Assembly (NCBI GenBank): GCA_002377645.1
Contig: DFQF01000028.1
Coordinates: 1-48,025 of the forward strand
From: Nitrospinaceae bacterium UBA3496
Lineage (GTDB): Bacteria > UBA8248
DNA length: 48,025 nucleotides
Direction: 5' to 3'
The position numbers were made by a program, and so were the translations under genes. Shown in pieces: positions 34,872-44,213 of the stretch; position 1 is the stretch's first letter; each line of letters starts with the position of its first letter. The notes under the pieces were generated by a model. That model was not told the origin of the DNA. It worked only from the letters and a program-made list of their open reading frames with translations, and ran no database searches.

Positions 34872-36542
34872 TCAAGATTCGAGAATTTCTTCTAGAGTAA
34901 TTTGAAGCAGATTAATTGTATCTGCTCTTTGGAAATTATCAATTTCTAGTGAATCAAGTTTAGAAAGAGAATTCATTAATCTACTTACACCCCCAGTTAA
35001 ATTTTTTAAACGCCCAGGATCTACAGAGTAACCAATAGCACTAGACATTTTCAAAATATCTTCCGTTGTTAGTTCTAAAGGGTTATCCCCAATCTCAAGT
35101 GAAGGACTGTATTCAGACGAAAAATCGGAATGCTGATCTGAAACAAAAACTGGAGGACGTTTTTTCCAAAAAGGATGTATTTTTTCAAACGCAGAGCCTA
35201 TTTGAAGTATTTTATCTTCTTCGCCCCATCTACCCGCAATTTGAAGGCCAACTGGGAGACCTATTTTAGAGAACCCAGAAGGAATTTGTAAGACAGGATT
35301 TCCAATAGTGCTAAATGCCACCGTACATCCACTTATTTCTCCCCATACTTTCATCCCGTCAAGACAATCTTCAATCGTGGGAGGATCCACAGGACAAGTA
35401 GGAGTCAAAATAGCATCTACTTCTTGAAAAACCTTTGCAGCTTGGCCAATAAAAAATGTCCTGGCTCTTTGAGCTTGAATATATCTCCAACCTGGAACAA
35501 ATAAACTCTCCTCAAAGAAATCGGCTCCGGGGGAAACATAATCATCTCTATTTTCAAGTAAGTATTTTTTATGATATTCGGCACTTTCTGGTCCAACTAC
35601 TGCTGCATATGCAATCTGTCCTTTTTCTGCCCAAGGAATTTCTACTTCTTTCACTTGTGCTCCCAATTCTTCGAAAACAGAAATTGCATCACGAACAACT
35701 TGTTCTAATTCAATATCAATCCCAGGCCAAAAATGATTATTTGGAACACCTAATACAAGACCTTCCAATCCGTCATTTAGTTTTCCAGAAAAATCCGGAG
35801 GAGGAATTTTCCCTGTAGTAGGATCTTTCTCATCAGGACCCGCCATTGCCTGTATGAGAAAAACTGCATCTTGAACTGTTCGACAAATAGGACCTACATC
35901 ATCAAAGCTCATTCCAAGTGGTACAGCCCCAGATCTACTTATTCTCCCGTGGGTACAACGAATACCTGTTAGATTGCAAAATGAAGCTGGCAATCGGACC
36001 GAACCCCCTGTATCAGAACCAATGGCAGCAATTGCCATTCCAGAAGAGACTGATGCAGCTGAACCGCTGCTACTTCCTCCAGGAGTTCTTGAAAGATTCC
36101 ATGGATTAAGAGAAGGACCAAAAAATGAATTTGCACCAGTACCCCCTCGAGCAAATTCTTGTAAATTTGTCTTCCCAATAATTACTGCTCCAGAATCGAT
36201 TAACCTTTGTATACACACAGCAGTTTGCGTAGCAATATTCTTCGACAGTATTTGACTACCTGCTGTCATAGGAAATCCGTCTAAGTCAAAAAGATCTTTT
36301 ATTGCAATAGGAATTCCATGTAGGGGACCTCGAATATCTCCTTTTCGTGCTTCTTCTTCTAAGATGCTCGCTTGTTCCCTAGCAAGATCAAAAGTCGTAG
36401 TAACAAATGCATTTATTGTAGAATCTTGAGCATCGATCTGTTCAATACAGGATTCAAGAAGTTCCGTAGGTTTTAACTCCTGAGATTTAATCAGTGGGAA
36501 CAATTCAGCAATTGAAGCAAATGACAAATTCTTCTTTTCCAT
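34872..36542 (-). CDS. Amidase (GatA-like) with C-terminal GatC/AtzG-like extension
   Basis: An amidase-signature hydrolase that cleaves C-N bonds of amides. The Ser-cisSer-Lys triad is complete: Lys82 in AIKDLFD, Ser157 in PGGSSSGSAA and Ser181 in GSDTGGSVRLPA. At 556 residues it is longer than most. The last about 75 residues (LELTTEDILKMSSAIGYSV...) are helical and resemble GatC or the AtzG/DUF4089-type small subunits that partner amidases in other systems, suggesting a fused small subunit. GatB is absent, so a tRNA amidotransferase is unlikely. It lies 26 bases after the M24 peptidase gene and shares its strand with the whole right-hand run. Confidence 0.92.
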   Translation of the reverse strand: MEKKNLSFASIAELFPLIKSQELKPTELLESCIEQIDAQDSTINAFVTTTFDLAREQASILEEEARKGDIRGPLHGIPIAIKDLFDLDGFPMTAGSQILSKNIATQTAVCIQRLIDSGAVIIGKTNLQEFARGGTGANSFFGPSLNPWNLSRTPGGSSSGSAASVSSGMAIAAIGSDTGGSVRLPASFCNLTGIRCTHGRISRSGAVPLGMSFDDVGPICRTVQDAVFLIQAMAGPDEKDPTTGKIPPPDFSGKLNDGLEGLVLGVPNNHFWPGIDIELEQVVRDAISVFEELGAQVKEVEIPWAEKGQIAYAAVVGPESAEYHKKYLLENRDDYVSPGADFFEESLFVPGWRYIQAQRARTFFIGQAAKVFQEVDAILTPTCPVDPPTIEDCLDGMKVWGEISGCTVAFSTIGNPVLQIPSGFSKIGLPVGLQIAGRWGEEDKILQIGSAFEKIHPFWKKRPPVFVSDQHSDFSSEYSPSLEIGDNPLELTTEDILKMSSAIGYSVDPGRLKNLTGGVSRLMNSLSKLDSLEIDNFQRADTINLLQITLEEILES

Positions 36543-36568
36543 TTAGTTTCCTAACTTATTTATTAAAA

Positions 36569-37813
36569 TTATTTTTCAACAATAAAATGTTCACGTTTGG
36601 ACTCTCCAAGATGTTCCATTCCATTCTCTGTAACGAGAACTGTGTACTCAGCATGTACACCACCTTCTCCAAATTTACCAGAAGGAAGCTCAACAGAAAG
36701 TACTGAACCAGCAGGAAAAGGAATATCTGAATTATCTGGTAAAAAGGGATCATTTAATGGCATCGGGTCACTTAGTGTATATGGCAATTCACGAGCTTCT
36801 ATTCCCATCGTATGTCCACAAAATGAACCATTATAATTAGGAAGGCCATTCTTCTTAGCAGCGTCTAATGCGGCATGAAAAATCTCTGAAGGTTTAACTC
36901 CAGAACGAATAACGCCAAATGCAGCTTGCAGGCCAGCTTGAATTGCATTCCATTGATTTTTTCTGGATGCATCTGGTTCTCCAAATGATCCGCAACATCC
37001 AACATCTGCACAGTAATGATTAAGTCTCATTCCAGCATCAAAAAAGAAACCATCTCCCTTTTCAAAAGCACGATCTGATGGTGGAAAAATGGAAGCAGAT
37101 CTTCTTCCACCTCCCAAGTGGAACCAACTCCATTTTCCTCCTCCAGCAGCAACAGTTCTATAGTAATGACTCGCAATCTCACGCTCAGTTTTCCCTACAG
37201 CGAGTTCTGCATGAAATGCCTGCAAGGCTTTTTCATTTAAAGAGGCTGCTTCTCTAATTCTCTCTATTTCTTCTGGAGTTTTTTGAAGACGAATTAAACG
37301 GAATAAATTTGCTCCATCAATGAAGGAAATCTCGGGGAACATTTCCTCAATTGCAGAACGAGACGCAGGACGAATTCCTTCATTATCAATTGCTACTCTC
37401 CCTTTGTGAATTCCTCTCTCTTTCAAAATTCTAGCCAGTGCTTTCACAGAAGTTTCTTCCCTAGGAGCATCTTCAGCAATAAGATTCAAATAATTCTTCT
37501 CTTCTTCGTTTGCGCCTTGTTCTTCGGGGTCCATATTTAGAGCAGAGCGAGGACCATATCCCCTCACATCTTCTATCCAGGAACCTGTAGATGAATAATA
37601 AGTTTCATCTTGTCTAGAGACTATCAGTGCAGGCGCAACTTCATTCCTACTAAAAAACAGAGCAAACGTTTCTGTAATCGGATCTCCATAAGTATATTGA
37701 GCCCATCCCTGAAATCCTGATAGATAAAGAACGTTATGTCTTGTAGTCGCAAGTAATGCTTCAATATCAAATTCTTTCATCAACTGTAGTGCTCTATCCT
37801 TGTTAAAAAGCAT
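36569..37813 (-). CDS. M24 family metallopeptidase (Xaa-Pro aminopeptidase-like)
   Basis: An aminopeptidase-P or prolidase-type enzyme. All five dinuclear metal ligands are seen: Asp261 (FFDAG), Asp272 (ADVG), His336 (CGHTMG), Glu377 (SVELPS) and Glu391 (HAEYTV), numbered from the upstream ATG. The N-terminal creatinase-like domain fills the first about 160 residues. Creatinases, proline peptidases and ectoine hydrolases share this fold, so the substrate is open. I chose the ATG at 37813, with AGGAG 8 bases ahead; another ATG sits two codons upstream. It lies between the SDR (183 bases upstream) and the amidase. Confidence 0.93.
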   Translation of the reverse strand: MLFNKDRALQLMKEFDIEALLATTRHNVLYLSGFQGWAQYTYGDPITETFALFFSRNEVAPALIVSRQDETYYSSTGSWIEDVRGYGPRSALNMDPEEQGANEEEKNYLNLIAEDAPREETSVKALARILKERGIHKGRVAIDNEGIRPASRSAIEEMFPEISFIDGANLFRLIRLQKTPEEIERIREAASLNEKALQAFHAELAVGKTEREIASHYYRTVAAGGGKWSWFHLGGGRRSASIFPPSDRAFEKGDGFFFDAGMRLNHYCADVGCCGSFGEPDASRKNQWNAIQAGLQAAFGVIRSGVKPSEIFHAALDAAKKNGLPNYNGSFCGHTMGIEARELPYTLSDPMPLNDPFLPDNSDIPFPAGSVLSVELPSGKFGEGGVHAEYTVLVTENGMEHLGESKREHFIVEK

Positions 37814-38002
37814 TCGCATCTCTCCTATGAAAAAACGACTTCAAATTGCTAATAATAAAAGTCTTACAAAAACACTAGATAGATGGTAGATACTACATGA
37901 AAGACGGGAAGTTTAAAATAAGTTACAAAAAAGCAAACAGAACGAAATTAACGTAATTCTTTTTGTCTGTTCAATGCAGTAAGAGAAGTTACGCATTATA
38001 TC

Positions 38003-38761
38003 CTATGCCATTAAATAACCACCACAAACATTTAGTAGTTGTCCATTTACATAACTGGACGCATCACTCGCAAGATATACAGCTGCACCTGCAATATCTT
38101 CCGGCTTACCAATTCTTCCAAGAGGAAGACCAGACAGATAGGCTTTTACTGCTAATTCTTGCATGACCTGTGTCATTTCAGTATCTATTAATCCTGGGCC
38201 AATACAGTTTGCACGTATCCCTTTACTTCCCCATTCTTTTGCTAAAGAACGTATATACGGAATTAGCCCCCCCTTAGCAGCTGCGTAATGCGAAGCTCCG
38301 GTTACAGAACCTACTATACCCGCAACCGATGCAACTTGAATAATCACACCATATTTTCTCTTTGCCATTCTTGGAAGTAAATGTTTCGTTAAATTAAAAC
38401 ATGAAGTTAAATTTACACTAATCATTCTATCCCAAATCTCATCCGGCATTTCATCAATATTATATCTATTATGAATGCCAGCAACGCTAGCCAATGTGTC
38501 GATTCCACCTAATTTATCGTCCATTTCCAAAACCATTTCTTTAACCTGAGATCTATCTGTCACATCTACTGTACATATATGACATTTCAATCCTTTGTCG
38601 ATCGATTTCTTTTCTAAATCTTTAAGACCTTCTTCTTTAATATCACATGCGATTACTTCCGCACCAAATTCCATGAAAGCTTCCGCAATTCCCCTTCCAA
38701 TTCCTTGGGAGGCACCCGTGACCAATGCTTTCCTATCTTGCAAATGAAATTGTATAGACAT
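38003..38761 (-). CDS. SDR family oxidoreductase
   Basis: A classical short-chain dehydrogenase/reductase. NAD(P)-binding TGASQGIG is at about 15-22 from the chosen start; the catalytic set is Asn (SVNLTS), Ser (VASVAG), Tyr and Lys (YAAAK). The C-terminus YVNGQLLNVCGGYLMA is typical. The region after the first motif (ACDIKEE) shows an Asp at the end of strand 2, which suggests NAD rather than NADP. ATG at 38761 has AAGGAGG 7 bases ahead. The SGNH gene is 35 bases upstream. Substrate unknown; such enzymes in this setting often oxidise sugar or hydroxy-acid alcohols. Confidence 0.93.
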   Translation of the reverse strand: MSIQFHLQDRKALVTGASQGIGRGIAEAFMEFGAEVIACDIKEEGLKDLEKKSIDKGLKCHICTVDVTDRSQVKEMVLEMDDKLGGIDTLASVAGIHNRYNIDEMPDEIWDRMISVNLTSCFNLTKHLLPRMAKRKYGVIIQVASVAGIVGSVTGASHYAAAKGGLIPYIRSLAKEWGSKGIRANCIGPGLIDTEMTQVMQELAVKAYLSGLPLGRIGKPEDIAGAAVYLASDASSYVNGQLLNVCGGYLMA

Positions 38762-38796
38762 AAAAACTCCTCCTTCCAAATTAAAACCTAAAAAAA

Positions 38797-39969
38797 TTAT
38801 AAAAGGTGTAAATTATTCAGAATTAATTTATACCCTTTATCATTCAGATGATTATAATCTAATGGGCCATGAAGAAAGTCCTCTTCCCCTGCTTTTTTAA
38901 TAACCTCAGTCATATCCAAAAAAATCAAGTTTTTTAATTTTGCAAATTCTCTAATAGAATTACGTATAAAGAGACTTCTCCTTTTGTTCTCCGAATTTGT
39001 TATCAAAAGTTCGCCTTTAGATTGATATATATGAATTGAAATAGGCTCTTCCCAATTATAAGAGGTAACAATAGAAGGCAAGTAAATTATCGTTATTTTC
39101 CTACTATTGAAATTTTTCTTTAAATCAGAAATGGCAGCAAATGTTACATCTAAAGCTTTATGAATATCATCTTTTAACTCCATCGCAGCACTCTGCGGCC
39201 TTATTGGAAAATTTTTCTCTGTAGATAAGAATTTTACTTGATTCTTCTTCCATTTATTACTTCCCATAATTGAAGGATTTTTCGACTGAAGAGTCTTTGA
39301 TATTCGATTATAGTTCTTGTCTCCTACGATGTAATGAGAAAAACGTTTTAGAGAAGAAATGAAAAGTGAAGGAGATTGTCTTAAAATATCAAAAAGTGGG
39401 AAATAAAATCGAATTCTTCTTTTCCATAAATCATGAAATTCAGACTCCATAAATTTTTCAAGACTTTTAGATTTTTTAAAAGAAAGGTGAGCCCAATTAT
39501 TATCTAGATCATTTCCTTCATAAAACAAAAAAATAATTTCTTTCGGGTCATTGATACTAGGCAAAAAAGGAGTCTGATTGATTAGTCCTACACATAATTT
39601 CATTTCTTTTACAGCTCTTAAATTCCCATATCCATACCTTGCAAAAATAAGATAATTTTTTTTTGTTCTTTTCCTAAGTTTATGGAAAATTCCGTACTCT
39701 TCTTTTCCTTCTATAAATTCGTCTCCTGCTCCTGCAGCATTTGAGTCTCCTAAAACTGCAATCCAATTATCGAATTTTCCATCGTGAGTATCATGATAAA
39801 AAGTTTGATAGCAGGGATCTAAAAAACCCATAACCGTTCTGGAAAAATATTTCTGATTAAAAACAACTGGAGAAAAGATAACTAAGAAAATATTTGAAAC
39901 CAAAAGCAAGAAAATAGTCACACAAAAAATCACAAAAAAATCTTTTAATTTAGCTCTTAGGCTATGCAT
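38797..39969 (-). CDS. SGNH-fold hydrolase/acyltransferase-like protein with N-terminal membrane anchor
   Basis: A 390-residue protein with one hydrophobic anchor at about 12-32. Motifs of the SGNH fold are seen: VLGDSNAAGAG (block I with the nucleophile Ser), FLFYEGNDLDNNW (block III with Asn-Asp) and DYNHLNDKGYKLI (the Asp-x-x-His block near the C-terminus). Such membrane SGNH proteins are found near polysaccharide and carbamoyltransferase genes and probably remove or add acyl groups on cell-surface glycans. The start ATG at 39969 is only 3 bases after the monooxygenase stop. It is more AT-rich than its neighbours. Substrate unknown. Confidence 0.8.
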   Translation of the reverse strand: MHSLRAKLKDFFVIFCVTIFLLLVSNIFLVIFSPVVFNQKYFSRTVMGFLDPCYQTFYHDTHDGKFDNWIAVLGDSNAAGAGDEFIEGKEEYGIFHKLRKRTKKNYLIFARYGYGNLRAVKEMKLCVGLINQTPFLPSINDPKEIIFLFYEGNDLDNNWAHLSFKKSKSLEKFMESEFHDLWKRRIRFYFPLFDILRQSPSLFISSLKRFSHYIVGDKNYNRISKTLQSKNPSIMGSNKWKKNQVKFLSTEKNFPIRPQSAAMELKDDIHKALDVTFAAISDLKKNFNSRKITIIYLPSIVTSYNWEEPISIHIYQSKGELLITNSENKRRSLFIRNSIREFAKLKNLIFLDMTEVIKKAGEEDFLHGPLDYNHLNDKGYKLILNNLHLL

Positions 39970-39972
39970 ATA

Positions 39973-41304
39973 TCACACGTTTGTTATTTTTTTCTTATTT
40001 GGGCGAACTAAACCATAGTGAGAACGTAATGTGGTTCCTTCATAAGAAGTTCTAAAAAGACCACGTTTTTGTAATATCGGAACAACTTCATCGACAAATA
40101 TATCAAGTACATGGGGAAGAAGAGGAGGCATTAAATTAATTCCGTCTGAAACTCCATCGTTTAACCAATCTTGGATTAGATCTGCGACTTGCTCAGGAGT
40201 CCCAGTAAAAAGGAAATGTCCGCGAGCAGTAGCTAACTTAGAAAGCAACTGTCGAAGTGTAGGCTTTTCTCTTTTAACTATTCCCACTATAACTTCTGTC
40301 CTGCTTCTTGCAGCTTGAACTGTTTCAGGATCAGGAAAATCCTCAGGAGAAAGAGGATCATCCATTGAGAGATGAGAAAGATCTACTCCACCGAATCGAT
40401 GAGAAAGTCTCTCACGTCCAACTTCTGGATCTGAAAGATCATCTAACTCTCTTGCTATTTTCTTTGCTTCAGATTCTGTAGAACCAATTACTGGACTAAG
40501 TCCAGGCAAAATTAAAGTCTGGTTAATATCACGCCCTTCTGATTGGACAAGGGATTTGATATTTTTATAAAAATCCTGTGCAGTTTTCTTTTCCATCTGC
40601 GCAGTAAAAACAGCCTCTGCATGCCTAGAAGCAAAACGTCTCCCCGTTTCAGAAGAACCTGCTTGAACAAATACTGGTCTTCCCTGTGGAGATCGCGGAA
40701 CATTAAGTGGACCTCTAACATCATAAAATTCACCGTGATGATCGATCGGGTTTATATTTTCATAATCTGCGTAAATTCCACTATTCCTGTCATCTATCAC
40801 TGCATCGTCAGCCCAACTATCCCAGAGTCCATTAACAACGGTCATAAATTCTTCTGCCCGTTCATAACGATCAGAATGACTTACTTGTCTTGTGTCACCA
40901 TAGTTCAGTGCAGCATCAGCCAACCAGGAGGTAACAATATTCCATCCAATTCTGCCATTACTAATATGATCTAAAGACGCAAATTGTCTCGCTAAATTAA
41001 AAGGCTCGGTATACGTAGTCGATGCAGTCGCAATTAACCCAATTCTACTGGTAGAAACTGCAAGTGATGCAAGGACTGTAATTGGTTCGAGCCAGGTACG
41101 TGCCGTCCGACGTACTTCACCACGAACAGACAGATGGTCAGCCAGAAAAATCGAATCAAACAGGCCTTGCTCTGCCTTTTGTGTGACACCTTTATAATAC
41201 TCAATGTCCGTAAGAGCATATGGAGAGGAATCAGGATGCCTCCAAGAAGCCTCATGATGTCCACGACTGGCAATAAATAAATTTATATGAGCTTGTTTCT
41301 TCAA
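39973..41304 (-). CDS. LLM class flavin-dependent oxidoreductase (NtaA/SnaA/DszA type)
   Basis: A flavin monooxygenase that uses reduced FMN from a partner reductase. Family features are INLFIASRGHHEASWRHPD near the N-terminus, FDSIFLADHL, ISNGRIGWNIVTSW and the QAGSSETGRRFASRHAEAVF block. Homologues attack nitrilotriacetate, EDTA, dibenzothiophene sulfone or dimethylsulfide, so a C-N or C-S cleavage is plausible. I chose TTG at 41304 (443 residues), because the longer frame from 41394 overlaps the CocE gene and the added 30 residues look unconserved. No flavin reductase gene lies nearby. It lies 13 bases after the CocE gene. Confidence 0.93.
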   Translation of the reverse strand: MKKQAHINLFIASRGHHEASWRHPDSSPYALTDIEYYKGVTQKAEQGLFDSIFLADHLSVRGEVRRTARTWLEPITVLASLAVSTSRIGLIATASTTYTEPFNLARQFASLDHISNGRIGWNIVTSWLADAALNYGDTRQVSHSDRYERAEEFMTVVNGLWDSWADDAVIDDRNSGIYADYENINPIDHHGEFYDVRGPLNVPRSPQGRPVFVQAGSSETGRRFASRHAEAVFTAQMEKKTAQDFYKNIKSLVQSEGRDINQTLILPGLSPVIGSTESEAKKIARELDDLSDPEVGRERLSHRFGGVDLSHLSMDDPLSPEDFPDPETVQAARSRTEVIVGIVKREKPTLRQLLSKLATARGHFLFTGTPEQVADLIQDWLNDGVSDGINLMPPLLPHVLDIFVDEVVPILQKRGLFRTSYEGTTLRSHYGLVRPNKKKITNV

Positions 41305-41317
41305 AAAAATTTTCTTT

Positions 41318-43063
41318 CTATTTTGATGGTATAACAGGTAATAATACATACGCTTCGCTATCACCACCTGTATGCAAAGTAACTTTTCCGCCATAAATAG
41401 ACATAGGTCTGCTATCAGGATCCGTGTGAGTCATTCCTCCTGTTCCACGTGTTCCATAGTGGAATTGTTTTGCAAAATCACTTAAATCTCCAGGGTAGAT
41501 ATAATCCTGCCCCCTCACTGACAGTGCAAGTTGCCATCCAGCTGGCACAACAATACAAGAGGAAACAATTTCAATATCACACTCATATATATCACCAGGA
41601 GAAAGCATTTCTGCTTTATCATGAGGGTGATACGGACGGTAAAACGAACTCTTTTCTGGACAAAGAGCCCTATGAGAAACACGCAACCAACCATTCGCAA
41701 TTGCTGTGTTTGGATCTGTTGATCCCATAAAGGTCTCTTCTTTTCCTTCAGGATCAAAAAGTCTTAAAACTAAGAACAAATCTGCGTCTTCAGTTGCAGA
41801 AGAAACAAATAATTTAGATGCCATTGGTCCTGTGATCTCCATAGGAGATTCAAGTTTTGGCATCCAAAAAGTTACACCATCACCAAGCGCTTCGTATTCA
41901 ACAGAACTTTGCTTAGAAACAGGTTCAGAATTGAGGGATCTACTTTCTGCATCCAGAAAAAATTTCGTCCATTGAGTCCTTTCCAGAGGCCACTCATTTT
42001 CATCACGACGCTCAAATTTTTCACCTGGATGACGGACATTAAGCATGACTTTTGGGGTTTTCTCCCATCCATTATCTATATCTTTCAAATAGTGATCGAA
42101 GAATCTCTTCTGCAAATCTAATCCATAAGCACTTGAGAATAAAGACCAATGAGAATCTCCATGCGCTTCTAACCATTTCTCTTCTGAAGATGACTCAATA
42201 AACCCATTAAAGTTTCCTCTAGGGTGAATACCTTGACCACCCCAATTTGCACAAGATAGAAGGGGAATTGTGATTTTCGAAAAATCTGCTCTTCTTGACT
42301 CCCACCATTCTCCATCGAAAGGATGTTTTTTTGCTTCCTCGAATGCATCTACTCGATTTTTGGCCAGTTCTTCCTCTGATAATGTAACTGGTCCCGTCAC
42401 ATATTCTCCAGTATTTGGATTCTTTAAACCATTTTCACCTCTACCGTGTTGAATATTAACAACCTGATGTTTTGCCCAGCGTTTTTGAAATTCACTTAAT
42501 ATCCCGCCATGATATCCAGAATCTCTATATGGATCATTTCCTCCTTCCCACGGTATAATCGCCGTTAAATGAGGAGGATTCTTCTCCGCAACTCTCCACT
42601 GATTCCTAGAATAATATGAAATACCTAGCATTCCTACTTTTCCGTTACTCCAGTCTCTTGTACCCGCCCATTCTATACAATCGTATAAATCTTCTATTTC
42701 AATTGGGGCATTTGGATTCATAAAACCTTCTGAGCAACCGGCACCTCTTGAATCAAAACGAACACAAGCGTACCCATGAGGAACCCAACACTCCGGATCC
42801 GTTACTTCCCAATTTTGATATTTATTCGTCGACATCTGTAAAATTTCAGGATAATCCTCAACCATTTTATTCCACTGAAATGGATATCCCTCTTGATAAG
42901 CCACACCTTTTGCATAAATTCCATAAGTGAGTATGGCAGGGTATTTTCCATCATCGTCTGGACGATAAATATCACATCGAAGGGTAACTCCGTCTTTCAT
43001 TTCCAATGGCACATTCCAATCGATACGCATCCCATCCTTAACTTCACTCTTAAATTCAATCAT
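41318..43063 (-). CDS. CocE/NonD family hydrolase
   Basis: An alpha/beta hydrolase with a C-terminal jelly-roll domain (X-Pro dipeptidyl-peptidase/cocaine esterase type), which cuts esters or amides. MKDGVTLRCDIYRPD near the N-terminus, RFDSRGAGCSEG, and the nucleophile elbow LGISYYSRNQW are seen; the Ser at 154 (counting the upstream extension) is the nucleophile. The usual elbow is GxSYxG, so the last Gly is Ser here. The His is likely in EAHGDSHWSLF. I chose ATG at 43063 with GAAAGG 7 bases ahead; a TTG five codons earlier is weaker. No signal peptide, so it acts in the cytoplasm, probably on what the importer brings in. Confidence 0.93.
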   Translation of the reverse strand: MIEFKSEVKDGMRIDWNVPLEMKDGVTLRCDIYRPDDDGKYPAILTYGIYAKGVAYQEGYPFQWNKMVEDYPEILQMSTNKYQNWEVTDPECWVPHGYACVRFDSRGAGCSEGFMNPNAPIEIEDLYDCIEWAGTRDWSNGKVGMLGISYYSRNQWRVAEKNPPHLTAIIPWEGGNDPYRDSGYHGGILSEFQKRWAKHQVVNIQHGRGENGLKNPNTGEYVTGPVTLSEEELAKNRVDAFEEAKKHPFDGEWWESRRADFSKITIPLLSCANWGGQGIHPRGNFNGFIESSSEEKWLEAHGDSHWSLFSSAYGLDLQKRFFDHYLKDIDNGWEKTPKVMLNVRHPGEKFERRDENEWPLERTQWTKFFLDAESRSLNSEPVSKQSSVEYEALGDGVTFWMPKLESPMEITGPMASKLFVSSATEDADLFLVLRLFDPEGKEETFMGSTDPNTAIANGWLRVSHRALCPEKSSFYRPYHPHDKAEMLSPGDIYECDIEIVSSCIVVPAGWQLALSVRGQDYIYPGDLSDFAKQFHYGTRGTGGMTHTDPDSRPMSIYGGKVTLHTGGDSEAYVLLPVIPSK

Positions 43064-43126
43064 CTTTTTACCTTTCAATTTTTATCAAAGAAAAAAGTTT
43101 AATTAATTATTTAATGCATAAAGATG

Positions 43127-43150
43127 AGTGTAGACCACCAAGTTTACACT
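43127..43150. promoter_or_regulatory. Inverted repeat, operator candidate
   Basis: AGTGTAGAC and GTTTACACT form a 9-base inverted repeat with one mismatch around a 6-base centre, 64 bases before the CocE start. No U run follows, so it looks more like a repressor site than a terminator. The gap 43079-43241 holds nothing else I can support. Confidence 0.35.
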
Positions 43151-43241
43151 TGTCTAAATAATTTCATGAATTAAATGAATTGTAAATTTTTAATAAGTTT
43201 CTTAGAGTGACCCAATCAATTTATACTTTTAAAATTCGAAA

Positions 43242-44213
43242 TTATTTCCTTATAGTTCCAAAACTAAAACCTGTTATAAGATGCTTTTGGATCAAAACTC
43301 CAAGAATCACAACCGGAATCGTTATAATCGTACCAATCGCCGCCTGAGGACCGTATAACCTTCCCTCAACAGCACTTTGAAACTTATTAAGCAAAACAGG
43401 CATGGTAGTAACTTTTGGTTGTGTGAGAGTAAGAGCAAGAAGAAATTCACTCCAATTCAAAATGAAAATGAAGAGGAATGTAACAACCATTCCGGGAGCA
43501 ACGAGTGGAATCACAACACGTCTAAGCGTATATAAACGACTTGACCCCATAATTCTTGCAGCATGTTCTAAGGTATAAGGAACTTCATCAATAAAACTGA
43601 GCATCATCCAAATAACAAAAGGAAGAGTAGTAGCGACATAAAGCAAACTCAAACCTATGTAACTGTCAAACAAACTAAATCTAATCTGAAATAACGTATC
43701 CGTTGCATAAGGAATCAAGATCGCATAGTACATGACTATCGGGATTGCAATAACAATAGGAGGAACCATTCTAATAGTAAGAATAATATATCTAAAATTC
43801 TTTCCCCCAACGTTAAATCGAGAAATTGAATATGCCAAAAAAGTGCCTAATAGAAGTGCAATAAGAGAACTGACGGATGCTATAGAAGCAGAGTCTCCTA
43901 GAGCACCCCAAATTGTATAGGCTTGATCGGTAGCTTCACGACTAAGTTCCTCTCCCATTGAACTAAAAGCAAAAATTTGACGGTAATTATGAAGAGTAGG
44001 CTCATAACCACCTCCAAGAAAAGATGGAAACCAATTAGGAGGCCAGGCCACCCAGTCACCTGAATCTTTAAAGGAAGTGGAGATCATCCAAAAAATCGGA
44101 AATAGAACGATACTGGACCATAATAACAAAATAAGATGACGGAAATAAGAAAAAAGATTATACCTTTTCACTAAGGAAATATCTTTTCTATTATTTGCGA
44201 GAGTCTTTTTCAT
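43242..44213 (-). CDS. ABC transporter permease, MalG/UgpE-like
   Basis: An inner-membrane permease of the carbohydrate-uptake type. Six helices are seen over 323 residues. The coupling helix has EHAARIMGSSRLYTLRRVVIPLVAPG, the EAA loop that touches the ATPase, with the Gly seven residues after the Ala pair. The N-terminal basic stretch precedes the first helix. Its start overlaps the stop of the second permease by four bases (44210-44213), so translation is coupled. With the MalF-like permease, the ATPase and the binding protein it makes a full importer. Ligand unknown. Confidence 0.94.
   Translation of the reverse strand: MKKTLANNRKDISLVKRYNLFSYFRHLILLLWSSIVLFPIFWMISTSFKDSGDWVAWPPNWFPSFLGGGYEPTLHNYRQIFAFSSMGEELSREATDQAYTIWGALGDSASIASVSSLIALLLGTFLAYSISRFNVGGKNFRYIILTIRMVPPIVIAIPIVMYYAILIPYATDTLFQIRFSLFDSYIGLSLLYVATTLPFVIWMMLSFIDEVPYTLEHAARIMGSSRLYTLRRVVIPLVAPGMVVTFLFIFILNWSEFLLALTLTQPKVTTMPVLLNKFQSAVEGRLYGPQAAIGTIITIPVVILGVLIQKHLITGFSFGTIRK

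Noticed and set aside
34872..36542. GatA of the tRNA amidotransferase complex
   Set aside because: No gatB or separate gatC is nearby, and the surrounding genes are catabolic; a stand-alone amidase fits better.
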